From NCBI RefSeq assembly GCF_026109735.1, contig NZ_CP069620.1, positions 3,100,001-3,164,000 on the forward strand: 64,000 nt of DNA. Reading direction: 5' to 3'. This document shows positions 43,145 to 51,632 of this stretch, piece by piece (within the stretch, counting starts at the first letter, position 1; each line of letters begins with the position of its first letter). The notes under the pieces were generated by a model. That model saw only the letters and a list, made by a program, of their open reading frames with translations, did not search any database and was not told where the DNA came from. The stretch is from Salinimicrobium tongyeongense (GTDB taxonomy: Bacteria > Bacteroidota > Bacteroidia > Flavobacteriales > Flavobacteriaceae). Position numbers and translations under genes: made by a program.

Positions 43145-44257
43145 ATGACATTTAAGGAGCTGGGAGTATCAGAAGACATTTTAAAAGGATTGAACGAGAT
43201 GGGAATTGTAAACCCCACCAAGATCCAGGAAGCTGCAATTCCTGTATTAACTGAAGGTGAGGTAGACTTTGTGGGGCAGGCACAGACAGGTACCGGGAAA
43301 ACAGCAGCCTTTGGTTTGCCAATTCTCGCACAGATAGATCCTTCCAAAAATGAAATTCAGGCCTTGATCCTTGCCCCAACCCGTGAGCTGGGACAGCAAA
43401 TTGCCCGACAACTTTTCAAATTCACCAAATACACCGAAAAAGTTTTTACTGAAGCTGTATACGGGGGCGAGAAAATTGATATTCAAATTTCCCGTCTCAA
43501 CCGGCCTACGCACATTGTTGTGGCTACTCCCGGAAGATTGATCGACCTCATGAAGCGAAAGGCCATTGATATCCGGAAGGTTAAAACCCTTGTGCTCGAT
43601 GAAGCTGATGAAATGCTGAGCATGGGCTTTAAAAAAGATCTTACCGAAATTCTTGAAGCCACCTATTCAAAAGAAAGAAATGTGTGGCTGTTCTCGGCTA
43701 CAATTCCGCAGGATCTCAATGAGATCATTAACAGGTATGTAAAAAAGAATGCCCGTAAAGTGTCTATTGACAGGCAGGATGCTGTAAATACGGGGATAGA
43801 TCACCAGTTTGTTTCGGGTGACGATAACAGTAAGCTTGATACTCTCGCATATTTTTTGAAGAGCCAGGGAAAAAAACGTGGCATTATCTTTACAAAGACC
43901 AAATCGGCCGCCCGTACGCTTTCCAAACAACTGGCCGCCAAGAATTACGAGGTAGGGCTGCTCGAAGGTGATATGCTCCAAAAAGACCGCGATAAGGTAA
44001 TGAGAGCTTTTAAAGGAAAGAACCTGAGGCTGCTCGTTTCTACCGATGTAGCTGCCCGAGGTATTGATGTGGCCAACCTCGCTTTTGTAGTACACTATCA
44101 ACTGCCCGATCAAACCGAATACTACACGCACCGCAGTGGCCGTACGGCAAGGGCTGGTAATAAAGGTTTGTCACTGGCTCTTGTGAACCAGTATGAGCTT
44201 AAGAAACTTCGCCAGATGGAAAGGGAATTGAATATTAAATTTACCCAGATCCGTTAG
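43145..44257 (+). CDS. DEAD-box RNA helicase
   Basis: A 370-aa ATP-dependent RNA helicase consisting of the two RecA cores with almost no extension. Motifs in order: Q motif (GIVNPTKIQEAAIPV), I (AQTGTGKT), Ia (PTRELGQQ), Ib (TPGRLID), II (LDEADEML), III (SAT), IV, V (STDVAARGIDV) and VI (HRSGRTARAG). The lack of an RNA-binding C-terminus makes it shorter than RhlE or CsdA. Such enzymes help ribosome assembly or mRNA turnover, often at low temperature. A variant -10 (TATCTTCG, 43121-43128) lies upstream. It converges on the CDF gene. Confidence 0.93.
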   Translation: MTFKELGVSEDILKGLNEMGIVNPTKIQEAAIPVLTEGEVDFVGQAQTGTGKTAAFGLPILAQIDPSKNEIQALILAPTRELGQQIARQLFKFTKYTEKVFTEAVYGGEKIDIQISRLNRPTHIVVATPGRLIDLMKRKAIDIRKVKTLVLDEADEMLSMGFKKDLTEILEATYSKERNVWLFSATIPQDLNEIINRYVKKNARKVSIDRQDAVNTGIDHQFVSGDDNSKLDTLAYFLKSQGKKRGIIFTKTKSAARTLSKQLAAKNYEVGLLEGDMLQKDRDKVMRAFKGKNLRLLVSTDVAARGIDVANLAFVVHYQLPDQTEYYTHRSGRTARAGNKGLSLALVNQYELKKLRQMERELNIKFTQIR

Positions 44258-45133
44258 TTAAATCAGGTCACAGCTTTCTTTGTCAAGTTCGGTTTCTATG
44301 GTGTAGTGGTCAAAATGATATTCCTTGAGCACATTTTTCACCTGCCGTTTCACATCCAGTAACTGCTCGAATTTATTGATGTCTTCCAATTTTATGTGGG
44401 TGGTAAACACATGGTCTGTACCCTCAAGGGACCATACATGCATGTGGTGCAGGGAAGAGATATGAGGAATGGCCTGTAGTTTTTTCTCAATTTCATTCAG
44501 GTTGATGTCTTTTGGCACCCCCTGTAAAAAGATGAACAGGGTTTCCTTGAGCCGTTTAAAAACATTGTACAGGATAAAGAGAGTGATAAGCAGCGATAGG
44601 GCAGGGTCAAGGTAGGGGGTGTCGTAAAAATGAAGTACAATAGCCACAATTAACACGGCTACCCAACCCAGTACATCTTCTATTAGGTGCCAGGAAACTA
44701 CTTTCTCATTCATGGAAGCACCTTTAGAAAGTTTCCAGGCTGCAATACCGTTTACCGCAACCCCAACAATGGCAAAAATGAGCATTCCGCCGGCGTCAGA
44801 GTATTCAGGAGTGATGAGTCGGCTAACAGCTTCAGAAATAACATAAACAGATCCTCCTATTAAAACCAGGCTGTTGATAAGTGCCCCCAGCAGCGAAAAC
44901 CGCTTATATCCAAAACTGAATTTGTCATTCCTGCCCTGTCTCGACTTGTTCTGTAGGTACCAGGAGCTGCCAAGGGAAATGGTGTCCCCAAGATCGTGCA
45001 CAGCATCCGAAATTATGGCCACACTGTTTACATAAAAACCTCCTATGAGTTCAAAAACAGTAAAGGCAGCATTGAGAAAAAAAGCAAATTTTAGATTCTT
45101 ACTTGATCCATGGTGGTGGTGGTCGTGACCCAT
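44258..45133 (-). CDS. cation diffusion facilitator metal exporter
   Basis: A 291-aa CDF protein with a metal-binding N-terminus (MGHDHHHHG), six membrane segments and a C-terminal cytoplasmic domain. Metal-site residues seen: SDAVHDLGD in TM2 (Asp43, His46, Asp47) and HLIEDVLGW in TM5 (His, Asp). This HD/HD composition is typical for zinc exporters (CzcD-like). I start at 45133; the longer frame runs through the terminator and into the VTT gene. It ends one base after the DEAD-box gene stop. Confidence 0.92.
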   Translation of the reverse strand: MGHDHHHHGSSKNLKFAFFLNAAFTVFELIGGFYVNSVAIISDAVHDLGDTISLGSSWYLQNKSRQGRNDKFSFGYKRFSLLGALINSLVLIGGSVYVISEAVSRLITPEYSDAGGMLIFAIVGVAVNGIAAWKLSKGASMNEKVVSWHLIEDVLGWVAVLIVAIVLHFYDTPYLDPALSLLITLFILYNVFKRLKETLFIFLQGVPKDINLNEIEKKLQAIPHISSLHHMHVWSLEGTDHVFTTHIKLEDINKFEQLLDVKRQVKNVLKEYHFDHYTIETELDKESCDLI

Positions 45134-45173
45134 AAAAAAATCCCGTTTTTGTCTTCCAAAAATACGGGATTTT
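45134..45173 (-). terminator. terminator of the VTT-domain gene
   Basis: On the minus strand AAAATCCCGT pairs with ACGGGATTTT and is followed by T residues, right before the CDF start codon. The CDF gene therefore probably depends on weak read-through or a promoter inside this hairpin region. Confidence 0.7.
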
Positions 45174-45204
45174 AAAAGGATTTCAGAGCTGTAGCTCCTA
45201 TATT

Positions 45205-45876
45205 TTAGACGATCTTGAAGATCACCAGCGCATAGCCGTAAAACCTGATGAATCTTAACAGGCCAAACATGAGGTAATACCTGAATTTGTAATTGATGAT
45301 TCCTGCCGCCACACTGGTAATAGAAAACGGAATGGGTAAAAGAGCTCCAACCACTATGAGGAATCCTCCCCACTTTTCGGTATTCTTGATGTGTTTTGCC
45401 ATTTTGCTCTCCATAGCCTCATGCACCGCAGGGATCTTAGTGATCGCTTTCCCCATCCAGTAAGAAATAATTCCACCTAAATAAGAGGCCAGTGCCAGCA
45501 GGCTGAGGTAAGTTACCGGCATGGCCGATTTTCCTGCCCAGGCAATAAAAAGCTCGGGGGGTACCAGCCCCAGGAAAATAGATTCCGAAGCCAGGAATAC
45601 TGCAAGTATCCCTGCCGCAGAATAGGTTTCGGTAACGGTGACCAGAATACTGTTAATATTGATGACATACTCGTTGATGGCAAACAAAGCACCAAGAAAA
45701 AGTATGACCGGCAAAATGGCCTTTTTGAGACTTTTGCCTACAAATTTGTAAAATCCTGTGTAATTATAATATTGGTGAAGTAATTTCCAGCGTGGTTTTT
45801 TATTCAAGACAACCTCATTTTTCTTTTTCATATTCAATTTCTTCATTAAATAGCTCTGCAATGATAATCTTTTCAA
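45205..45876 (-). CDS. VTT-domain membrane protein (YqaA/DedA type)
   Basis: A 223-aa protein with a basic N-terminus and about five hydrophobic segments. The VTT/SNARE-associated core shows FLASESIFLGLVPPELFIAWAGKSAM, then SYLGGIISYWMGKAITKIP and GGFLIVVGALLPIPFSITSVAAGIINYKFRYYLMFGL. DedA/VTT proteins move lipids across membranes (undecaprenyl phosphate or phosphatidylethanolamine in characterised members); the substrate here is unknown. Met11 or Met16 are alternative starts. The downstream terminator at 45134 separates it from the CDF gene. Confidence 0.85.
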   Translation of the reverse strand: MKRLSLQSYLMKKLNMKKKNEVVLNKKPRWKLLHQYYNYTGFYKFVGKSLKKAILPVILFLGALFAINEYVININSILVTVTETYSAAGILAVFLASESIFLGLVPPELFIAWAGKSAMPVTYLSLLALASYLGGIISYWMGKAITKIPAVHEAMESKMAKHIKNTEKWGGFLIVVGALLPIPFSITSVAAGIINYKFRYYLMFGLLRFIRFYGYALVIFKIV

Positions 45877-45905
45877 TTATTGAGCCAATCCAACAAAATA
45901 AAAGG

Positions 45906-46283
45906 TTAATTCTCTTCAGCGTAGGCAATCAGGCTGTTACTGTATTCACGCAGTTCAAGTGCGTTGACCTTATTCTTGGCTTCTGCCATAAGAGATAGCA
46001 GGTAATCAAGACTTTCGGCAGGTTCAAAATTTTCACTTTCTGCAGTTTCTTCCTCAAAACCTTCAACAGGTTCGTCTTCAGGAATTGGAATATCAAAGGT
46101 GTTATAAGTTTCAATGTGCTCATAAGTAAGCCTTATCACCTTGGCCAGTAGCGGACTTTTCTCCTCAACAGCATACGGCCGCAACTCCTTTAAATCTTCA
46201 ACTATAGTATTAGTAATAATACCATTGCGCATAAGGTCGCGCTGTATTTTATTCAGAAGTTTTTGTGCCTTAGGATTTTCCAA
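45906..46283 (-). CDS. conserved hypothetical protein (125 aa)
   Basis: A 125-aa acidic protein without membrane segments. Its N-terminal half (AQKLLNKIQRDLMRNGIITNTIVEDLKELRPYAVEEKSPLLAKVIRLTYEHIE) is helical, the middle (residues 68-90) is a Glu-rich linker, and the C-terminal helix is SLDYLLSLMAEAKNKVNALELREYSNSLIAYA. I recall similar proteins in flavobacteria without a function. A -10 element lies at 46360-46367, giving a leader of about 70 bases. No catalytic motif is evident. Confidence 0.75.
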   Translation of the reverse strand: MENPKAQKLLNKIQRDLMRNGIITNTIVEDLKELRPYAVEEKSPLLAKVIRLTYEHIETYNTFDIPIPEDEPVEGFEEETAESENFEPAESLDYLLSLMAEAKNKVNALELREYSNSLIAYAEEN

Positions 46284-46359
46284 CGATTAGAGTATTTTAT
46301 GAATGATTAAACTAAACTTCCCCAAAAGCCGTAATTTTTGGTCTCTTCGAGAAAGGTGG

Positions 46360-46367
46360 CAAAGATA
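46360..46367 (-). promoter_or_regulatory. -10 element of the 125-aa protein gene
   Basis: TATCTTTG on the minus strand, followed by CCACC; exact TAnnTTTG match with a leader of about 70 bases to the ATG at 46283. Confidence 0.5.
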
Positions 46368-46532
46368 ATTGATTCTGTGTGTAATTTGTGTTAGTAATTT
46401 TAAAGATTTTTCTATTAGAAGTTAAAATTTATCAACCATGCTTTCTTCGGAAGAATTAACGAAGTCTTAAAAGGCTCAAAACCCCATTTACACTACATAT
46501 TTTGTAGTTTTAGGCTGAAAAAATTAAGTACC

Positions 46533-47252
46533 ATGAAGAATTTAGAAAATAAAGTGGCTTTCGTTACGGGCGGAAGCAAAGGAATTGGATATGGCATTGC
46601 TGCTGCTCTGTCATCCATGGGAGTGAGAGTGGGAATTACCAGCCGTCACAAAGATGAAGCCGAATCGGCCGCAAAAGAGATTACCAAAAACGGAAAAGCT
46701 GAAGTAATTGGCATAGAAGCCGATGTGCGCAGTTTTGAAAGTCAGCAGGCAGCCATTAAACAGGTGACCGACAAATGGGGGCAGCTGGACGTGGTAGTTG
46801 CCAATGCCGGCGTGGGGCATTTTGGCTCTATTGAAGACCTTACCCCCGAGCAATGGCAGCAAACAATCGATACAAACCTTACGGGAGTATTCTACAGCCT
46901 TAAGGCATCAATACCCGAGCTCAAGAAAAGCAAGGGGTATATCTTTACCATTTCAAGCCTGGCAGGAACAAATTTCTTTGCCGGGGGGTCTGCCTACAAT
47001 GCGAGCAAATTTGGGGTGACCGGATTCACTCAGGCGGCAATGCTCGACCTTAGAAATTACGATATTAAAGTAACTACCATTATGCCAGGTTCTGTAGCTA
47101 CTTATTTCAATGACCACAACCCGGGTGATGAAGATGCCTGGAAAATTCAGAAAGAAGATATAGGCGAGCTGGTGGTAGATCTTTTGAAGATGAATCAGAG
47201 AGCCTTACCAAGTAAAATAGAAATACGGCCTACAAAACCGCCTCAAAAATAA
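46533..47252 (+). CDS. short-chain dehydrogenase/reductase
   Basis: A 239-aa classical SDR. It has the cofactor loop TGGSKGIGYGIAAALSS (residues 12-28) with Arg/His following strand 2 (SRHKDE, suggesting NADP), NAG at about 90-92, and catalytic Ser in TISSLAGTNFFAGG and Tyr-Lys in SAYNASKFG. The C-terminal IMPGSVATYFNDHNPGDEDAWKIQKEDIGELVVDLLKMNQRALPS resembles 3-ketoacyl-ACP reductase-like oxidoreductases that act on other substrates. Substrate unknown. It is a single gene ended by the perfect terminator 47279-47306. Confidence 0.9.
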   Translation: MKNLENKVAFVTGGSKGIGYGIAAALSSMGVRVGITSRHKDEAESAAKEITKNGKAEVIGIEADVRSFESQQAAIKQVTDKWGQLDVVVANAGVGHFGSIEDLTPEQWQQTIDTNLTGVFYSLKASIPELKKSKGYIFTISSLAGTNFFAGGSAYNASKFGVTGFTQAAMLDLRNYDIKVTTIMPGSVATYFNDHNPGDEDAWKIQKEDIGELVVDLLKMNQRALPSKIEIRPTKPPQK

Positions 47253-47278
47253 CGGGAATACACAAATCCAGGGGTTTC

Positions 47279-47306
47279 AAAAAAGGAGGTTTAAACCTCC
47301 TTTTTT
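47279..47306. terminator. perfectly symmetric bidirectional terminator
   Basis: A 28-base perfect palindrome: six A, GGAGG, TTTAAA, CCTCC, six T. It serves both the SDR gene (+) and the alpha/beta hydrolase gene (-), whose stop codon lies inside it. Confidence 0.9.
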
Positions 47307-48199
47307 ACTGTCTTAAGGTGAACCGATTTTGCCAGGTCTACCACTTTATCGGCTATTCCCAGCCAGGCTTCTTCCTGTAGAAAGTGTCGCGACCTTAAAG
47401 TGTGTATCTCTTTCAATCCCGCTGCTTTTTTTATTTCCTCCCCGTAAGTTTCCAGTTGCAAAGCAGGGTCTTTAGCGCCCCAAATGGCCTGCACCGGATA
47501 ATCTTTGGACTGCACGGCCTTGTAACACAAATTTCTAAATTCTTCGGAAAGATCAAAATTTCTCATGATCTTTAAAAATGCCTTTCCATTGTCCTGCCTC
47601 TTCAAAAGGTCAACATAAGCGTTCATTTCCGAAGTAGAGATGCGTGAAGAATTCACCACGCCCATTTGTTTGAACATGACGGGCCAGGTGATGTGGCTCA
47701 TCATTTTAAGCTCTGCTTCTCCCAAAACCCGTTTTTCAAACGGTCTCATAACCACCGGCTTCTTGAAATTCACCACATCTACCCAGGTGTTAAGAATGGT
47801 GAGCGACATGATGCGGTTGGCATGTCTTGCAGCAAGTGCAAAACCCACAGGCCCACCCACATCGTGAACCACCAGGTGAAACTTTTTAAGTTTAAGGGCT
47901 TTTGCAGCTTTGTAAAGGAAATCGGCCAGGTTGGAAAAGGAATAGTCAAAATTTTCAGGACGCTCTGTAAGGCCCAGGCCGGGCATATCTATACTCACTC
48001 CTTTGTAGCCTTTCTTTTCGAGAGACCTTAGCAGCTTCCGGTATAAAAAAGAAGAAGTAGGAACGCCGTGAAGGCAAAGCACCGGCTCACCCCGGCCGTA
48101 TTTTAATGCAAAGGTTTTAATTCCGTCTACATCAAAATACCTTCCGGAAGCTTCATGCTCTTTGATTACTTCAGAAACAGATTTTTCCTTTTGAGCCAT
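47291..48199 (-). CDS. alpha/beta hydrolase (haloalkane dehalogenase/epoxide hydrolase-like)
   Basis: A 302-aa alpha/beta-hydrolase with oxyanion segment LCLHGVPTSSFLYRKLL, and nucleophile elbow FHLVVHDVGGPVGFALA with Asp113. An Asp nucleophile in the HDxGG context is characteristic of haloalkane dehalogenases and epoxide hydrolases rather than Ser esterases. The catalytic His is in LRSRHFLQEEAW near the C-terminus. The substrate is not known. The upstream DJ-1 gene ends 9 bases before its start, so the two may form an operon. Confidence 0.9.
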   Translation of the reverse strand: MAQKEKSVSEVIKEHEASGRYFDVDGIKTFALKYGRGEPVLCLHGVPTSSFLYRKLLRSLEKKGYKGVSIDMPGLGLTERPENFDYSFSNLADFLYKAAKALKLKKFHLVVHDVGGPVGFALAARHANRIMSLTILNTWVDVVNFKKPVVMRPFEKRVLGEAELKMMSHITWPVMFKQMGVVNSSRISTSEMNAYVDLLKRQDNGKAFLKIMRNFDLSEEFRNLCYKAVQSKDYPVQAIWGAKDPALQLETYGEEIKKAAGLKEIHTLRSRHFLQEEAWLGIADKVVDLAKSVHLKTVKKEV

Positions 48200-48208
48200 A
48201 GGCCGCTA

Positions 48209-48886
48209 TTATTTTTGAAGCATGTTCAGCAGTTCGCGGGCTGCTTTTTCCGAAGAAGCAGGGTTTTGTCCGGTGATGAGTTTTCCATCTACCAGCACAT
48301 AAGAACTCCAGTCGTCACCTTTGCTGTAATTGGCTCCCAGCTGGTTCATTTTATCTTCTACCAAAAATGGCACTACATTGGTAAGGCCAACTGCATCTTC
48401 TTCAGAATTTGCAAAACCTGTAACATTTTTGCCCCTTACAAGAGGTTCTTTATGATCTTCAACATTTGCAAGCACTCCGGGGGCGTGGCAAACAAAAGCC
48501 ATAGGTTTCATTTGCTCGTTAAAAGCCTCGATAAGGGCAATAGATTTAAGGTCGTTTGCCAGGTCCCATAGTGGGCCGTGGCCCCCGGGATAGAATACCG
48601 CGTCAAAATCTTTGGCATCTACATCTTCGAGCTTTTTTGTGAGCGAGAGCTTTTTTTGCAGCTCTTCATCTTTATCAAACCGCTTTGTTGCCTCGGTTTG
48701 GGCATCTTCGGTAGTACTTGAAGGATCAATGGGAGGCTGGCCTCCTTTAGGGGAAGCAAGGGTAATTTCTGCACCGGCATCTGCAAGTACATAATAAGGT
48801 GCGGCAAATTCTTCTACCCAAAATCCGGTTTTCTTTCCTGTGTCTCCCAGCTTATCGTGAGAGGTCAAGACCATTAAAATCTTCAT
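48209..48886 (-). CDS. DJ-1/PfpI-family protein (Hsp31-like)
   Basis: A 225-aa class I glutamine-amidotransferase-like protein. The nucleophile elbow AFVCHAPGVL holds Cys133-His134, with Glu25 in GFWVEEFAAPYYVLADAGAEITLASPKGGQPPIDPSS as the conserved acid. VFYPGGHGPLWDLAND is also a hallmark. The arrangement matches Hsp31/'type 1 glutamine amidotransferase domain' proteins, which act as glyoxalase III or protein-damage repair enzymes. Which reaction is run here is not known. It lies 9 bases upstream of the alpha/beta hydrolase gene in the same direction. Confidence 0.92.
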   Translation of the reverse strand: MKILMVLTSHDKLGDTGKKTGFWVEEFAAPYYVLADAGAEITLASPKGGQPPIDPSSTTEDAQTEATKRFDKDEELQKKLSLTKKLEDVDAKDFDAVFYPGGHGPLWDLANDLKSIALIEAFNEQMKPMAFVCHAPGVLANVEDHKEPLVRGKNVTGFANSEEDAVGLTNVVPFLVEDKMNQLGANYSKGDDWSSYVLVDGKLITGQNPASSEKAARELLNMLQK

Positions 48887-49061
48887 AGTTGTTTTTTTAA
48901 AATTATAGTTTGGAAAGGCCTGCTTTTTCGGCCTTTTTGATGGATCTTAAAATTACAACGCCCATGCGCTAAAGCCAAAGCTGAGATACTAATTAAAGGT
49001 TAAATTCTCTGGCAATACTTCATTTTCTTCGATTTTGCTGCTCCTGCAATGCTAAAGCATG

Positions 49062-49069
49062 TAATTTTG
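49062..49069 (+). promoter_or_regulatory. -10 element of the FUSC gene
   Basis: TAATTTTG, 17 bases before the TTG start codon at 49087. It rules out in-frame starts further upstream. Confidence 0.5.
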
Positions 49070-49086
49070 CAGAAACTTCGCTTCTT

Positions 49087-51306
49087 TTGAATCTTTACAG
49101 GCAACTGCAGTCTTTTTACAATCTTTTAAAAACAGGCGAATTCTCTAAAGGAATTCGGTTTGCCGTGGCGGCTGTGGTTCCTTTACTGGTCAGCTCACAA
49201 TTGGGGGAAATTAAAATTGGGATTGCGATGGCAGTTGGGGTTTTGCTCACTTCTCCCAGTGATGTTCCGGGAAGCTTGAGGCGCAGGGTGATTGGGGTAT
49301 CGTTCTCTATAGCCATTGCCGTGGGCGCAACCATGCTCACGGGGCTTTCACTTGCGTACCCGGTCTTGTTTATTTTGGTGCTGGTGCTGCAAATCTTTCA
49401 CTACTCCATGATCTCGGTCTTTGGGTTTAGAGCATCTTTGATTGCCTTTTCGGGCTTATTTGCCGTGGTGCTGAGCATGACACAGGTTACTGCGGAAGGA
49501 AATATTTTTTTACACGCATTTTGGATTGGAATGGGTGGGGTTTGGTACCTTTTGTTTTCTCTTTTGTTCCATTACTTAACGCAAAGGCGGGAAACAGACC
49601 AGCTTCTTAGGGAAGTTTTTGAACTTACCGCTCAATACCTGGAAAAACGGTCCCATCTCATGGACCTGAAAGAGGAGAAGCGCGAAAGTCTCGAAAAAGA
49701 GCTTTTTGCACTTCAGACTTCTATTAATGAGAAACATGAGATTATTCGAGAACTTGTCATTACCCGAAGAAAGAATTTCGGAAGGTCGGGCATGGTGAGA
49801 AAAAGGCTGCTCATCTTCATGGAGCTCGTTGATATTTTAGAACTGGGAATGGCACATCCGGTCAATTTTTCCCGAATGAAGGAGCTGTTTGCAGCTCATG
49901 AAGACAAGATCAGGCTCATTCAGGACTGGAGCCTTGTAATGGCCGGCCAATTGCGGATGCTGGGACAGAGTCAGCAAAATCAAATGCTCCACCCCAAAGA
50001 AGGTGACCTGCTTGCTAAAAGGCGCAATGCCTGGAAGGCTTATAAGGAACTTGAGGCTTCAGAAAAAGCTTCCATAGATGGTGAGGCGCTGCTTGTTTAT
50101 CGCAATTTTCTGAATTTTAAGGAAAAGCAGCATCAAAAATTGCTTTCCATCACAAGGATGATGAAAGAATGGAAAGGAGATGAAAAGCTGAAGCTGGTAA
50201 GGAAAGATGCTGCAAAGTTCCTTACCACGCCCGATTATAATTTCAAAACCCTGCAGGATAATTTCGATTTTAAATCTCCAATTTTTCGCCATTCTTTGCG
50301 CTTAACCGTGGTCATGGCCCTGGGCTACATCATAGGAGAAATTTTTGCGGTGCAAAATGCCTACTGGATCTTGTTGACCACTCTCGTGATCATGAGGCCG
50401 GGATATGCCCTTACCCGCGAACGCTTTAAACACAGGCTTTACGGTACCCTTATTGGCGGGGCAGTAGCGATTTCCCTGGTCTTTGTTATAAGAAATCAAA
50501 CCGTGTACGGAATTTTGGCTGTAATAAGCCTGGTGCTGGCGCACTCCATGATACAGCGCAATTATAAAACTGCTGCGGCTTTTATTACCCTTAACGTGGT
50601 ATTCGTCTACAGCCTTTTGCGGCCCAATGTACTGGAGGTCATAGAATACAGGGTGCTTGACACGGTTGTGGGGGCCGGGCTGGCGTTTTTTGGAGCTAAG
50701 TTTTTATGGCCTACCTGGGAGTATACGCTTATCCGGAATTTTATACGTGAAAGCATAAAAGCAAACCTGCAGTTTCTCAAAGAAGTAGAAGCTTTTTATA
50801 ACCATAAATCTGCTTTACCGGCTACATACCGGCTCGCCAGGAAAAAAGCTTTTTTGGCGATGGGAGATTTGAATGCTGCTTTTCAACGTATGGCGCAGGA
50901 GCCAAAGACCGATAAAAAGCAGCTGGAAGAAACTTTCAGGATCGTATCGTTGAATCAGGAATTTCTTTCGGCTGCGGTTTCTCTCGGCACCTTTATCAGG
51001 TCTCATCCCACTACAGAGGCTTCAGCGCATTTTCAGAACTATGTATCGGCCATCAAGGTTAATTTAGAAGCTTCAGTAAAAAATGAAACCAAGCCCAAAG
51101 AAGATCTTTCCGAAGAGATTGGCAGGGCAGCGGTATTCTATGAAAACCTTTACCAGGAGCTGCTCGACCTTGAGAGGGATAACCGTTATGAACAACAAGG
51201 TGTAAGGGAGAAATTGCAGGAGGTCCAGATTCTTACCGACAGGCTTAAATGGCTGCTGGAGGTAAGCGAAGGGCTGCATAAAATGATGACCACTTCCCAA
51301 AAATAA
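49087..51306 (+). CDS. FUSC-family (YccS-like) membrane protein
   Basis: A 739-aa protein with two blocks of about five or six membrane segments (about residues 20-165 and 405-550), each followed by a long cytoplasmic helical region. This doubled layout is that of the YccS/YhfK/FUSC family, related to aromatic acid exporters and fusaric acid resistance. Seen: EFSKGIRFAVAAVVPLLVSSQLG at the first block and NAYWILLTTLVIMRPGYALTRERFKHRLYGTLIGGAVAI at the second, the latter being the FUSC signature. It starts with TTG at 49087; no ATG is usable. A -10 element is at 49062. Substrate unknown. Confidence 0.85.
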   Translation: MNLYRQLQSFYNLLKTGEFSKGIRFAVAAVVPLLVSSQLGEIKIGIAMAVGVLLTSPSDVPGSLRRRVIGVSFSIAIAVGATMLTGLSLAYPVLFILVLVLQIFHYSMISVFGFRASLIAFSGLFAVVLSMTQVTAEGNIFLHAFWIGMGGVWYLLFSLLFHYLTQRRETDQLLREVFELTAQYLEKRSHLMDLKEEKRESLEKELFALQTSINEKHEIIRELVITRRKNFGRSGMVRKRLLIFMELVDILELGMAHPVNFSRMKELFAAHEDKIRLIQDWSLVMAGQLRMLGQSQQNQMLHPKEGDLLAKRRNAWKAYKELEASEKASIDGEALLVYRNFLNFKEKQHQKLLSITRMMKEWKGDEKLKLVRKDAAKFLTTPDYNFKTLQDNFDFKSPIFRHSLRLTVVMALGYIIGEIFAVQNAYWILLTTLVIMRPGYALTRERFKHRLYGTLIGGAVAISLVFVIRNQTVYGILAVISLVLAHSMIQRNYKTAAAFITLNVVFVYSLLRPNVLEVIEYRVLDTVVGAGLAFFGAKFLWPTWEYTLIRNFIRESIKANLQFLKEVEAFYNHKSALPATYRLARKKAFLAMGDLNAAFQRMAQEPKTDKKQLEETFRIVSLNQEFLSAAVSLGTFIRSHPTTEASAHFQNYVSAIKVNLEASVKNETKPKEDLSEEIGRAAVFYENLYQELLDLERDNRYEQQGVREKLQEVQILTDRLKWLLEVSEGLHKMMTTSQK

Positions 51307-51307
51307 A

Positions 51308-51326
51308 GCCACCCTTGCGAGGTGGC
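51308..51326. terminator. weak hairpin after the FUSC gene
   Basis: GCCACC pairs with GGTGGC around a 7-base loop. There is no T-run on the plus strand, so termination would be weak or assisted. Confidence 0.4.
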
Positions 51327-51362
51327 CTAAAAACATGTAAGGATGTGATATAAAAGACAGGT

Positions 51363-51455
51363 TTATTTTTTGGTTTGCTGTCTTTCAGATTTTTGAGTAG
51401 ACTTCTCGTTCTTCTTAGTCTGTTTCTCATTCTGCTTTTTTTGATCTTGTGGCAT
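51363..51455 (-). CDS. possible 30-aa Lys/Gln/Glu-rich peptide
   Basis: An ATG at 51455 opens a 30-codon frame (MPQDQKKQNEKQTKKNEKST and so on), without hydrophobic residues, strongly biased to Lys, Gln, Glu and Asn. A promoter-like TTTG-N15-TAATTTTA lies upstream on the minus strand. Its composition could mark an intrinsically disordered peptide, or simply an A-rich stretch. I have no family for it, and the length leaves the call open. Confidence 0.35.
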   Translation of the reverse strand: MPQDQKKQNEKQTKKNEKSTQKSERQQTKK

Positions 51456-51632
51456 GGTCTTAAGTTTTTGATTAATAATATATTAAAATTACAACACATT
51501 GAGATACAAAGTTTTAAGGAGTGGTTTTTTTAACCTTTCTTTTATAGTTAAATTTTTTTACTGAAAAATCTGTCTTGCTGCACTGCCGGCATTGAGCAGC
51601 TATTTAGTAATTTTACAGATCAACAGAATTTT

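Noticed and set aside
44258-45373. A longer start for the CDF transporter (80 more codons)
   Set aside because: The extension crosses the terminator 45134-45173 and overlaps the end of the VTT gene; MGHDHHHHG at 45133 is the natural N-terminus.
48910-48945. AAAGGCC...GGCCTTT hairpin upstream of the FUSC gene as a terminator
   Set aside because: No plus-strand gene precedes it; it lies in the 5' region of the DJ-1 gene and could be chance.
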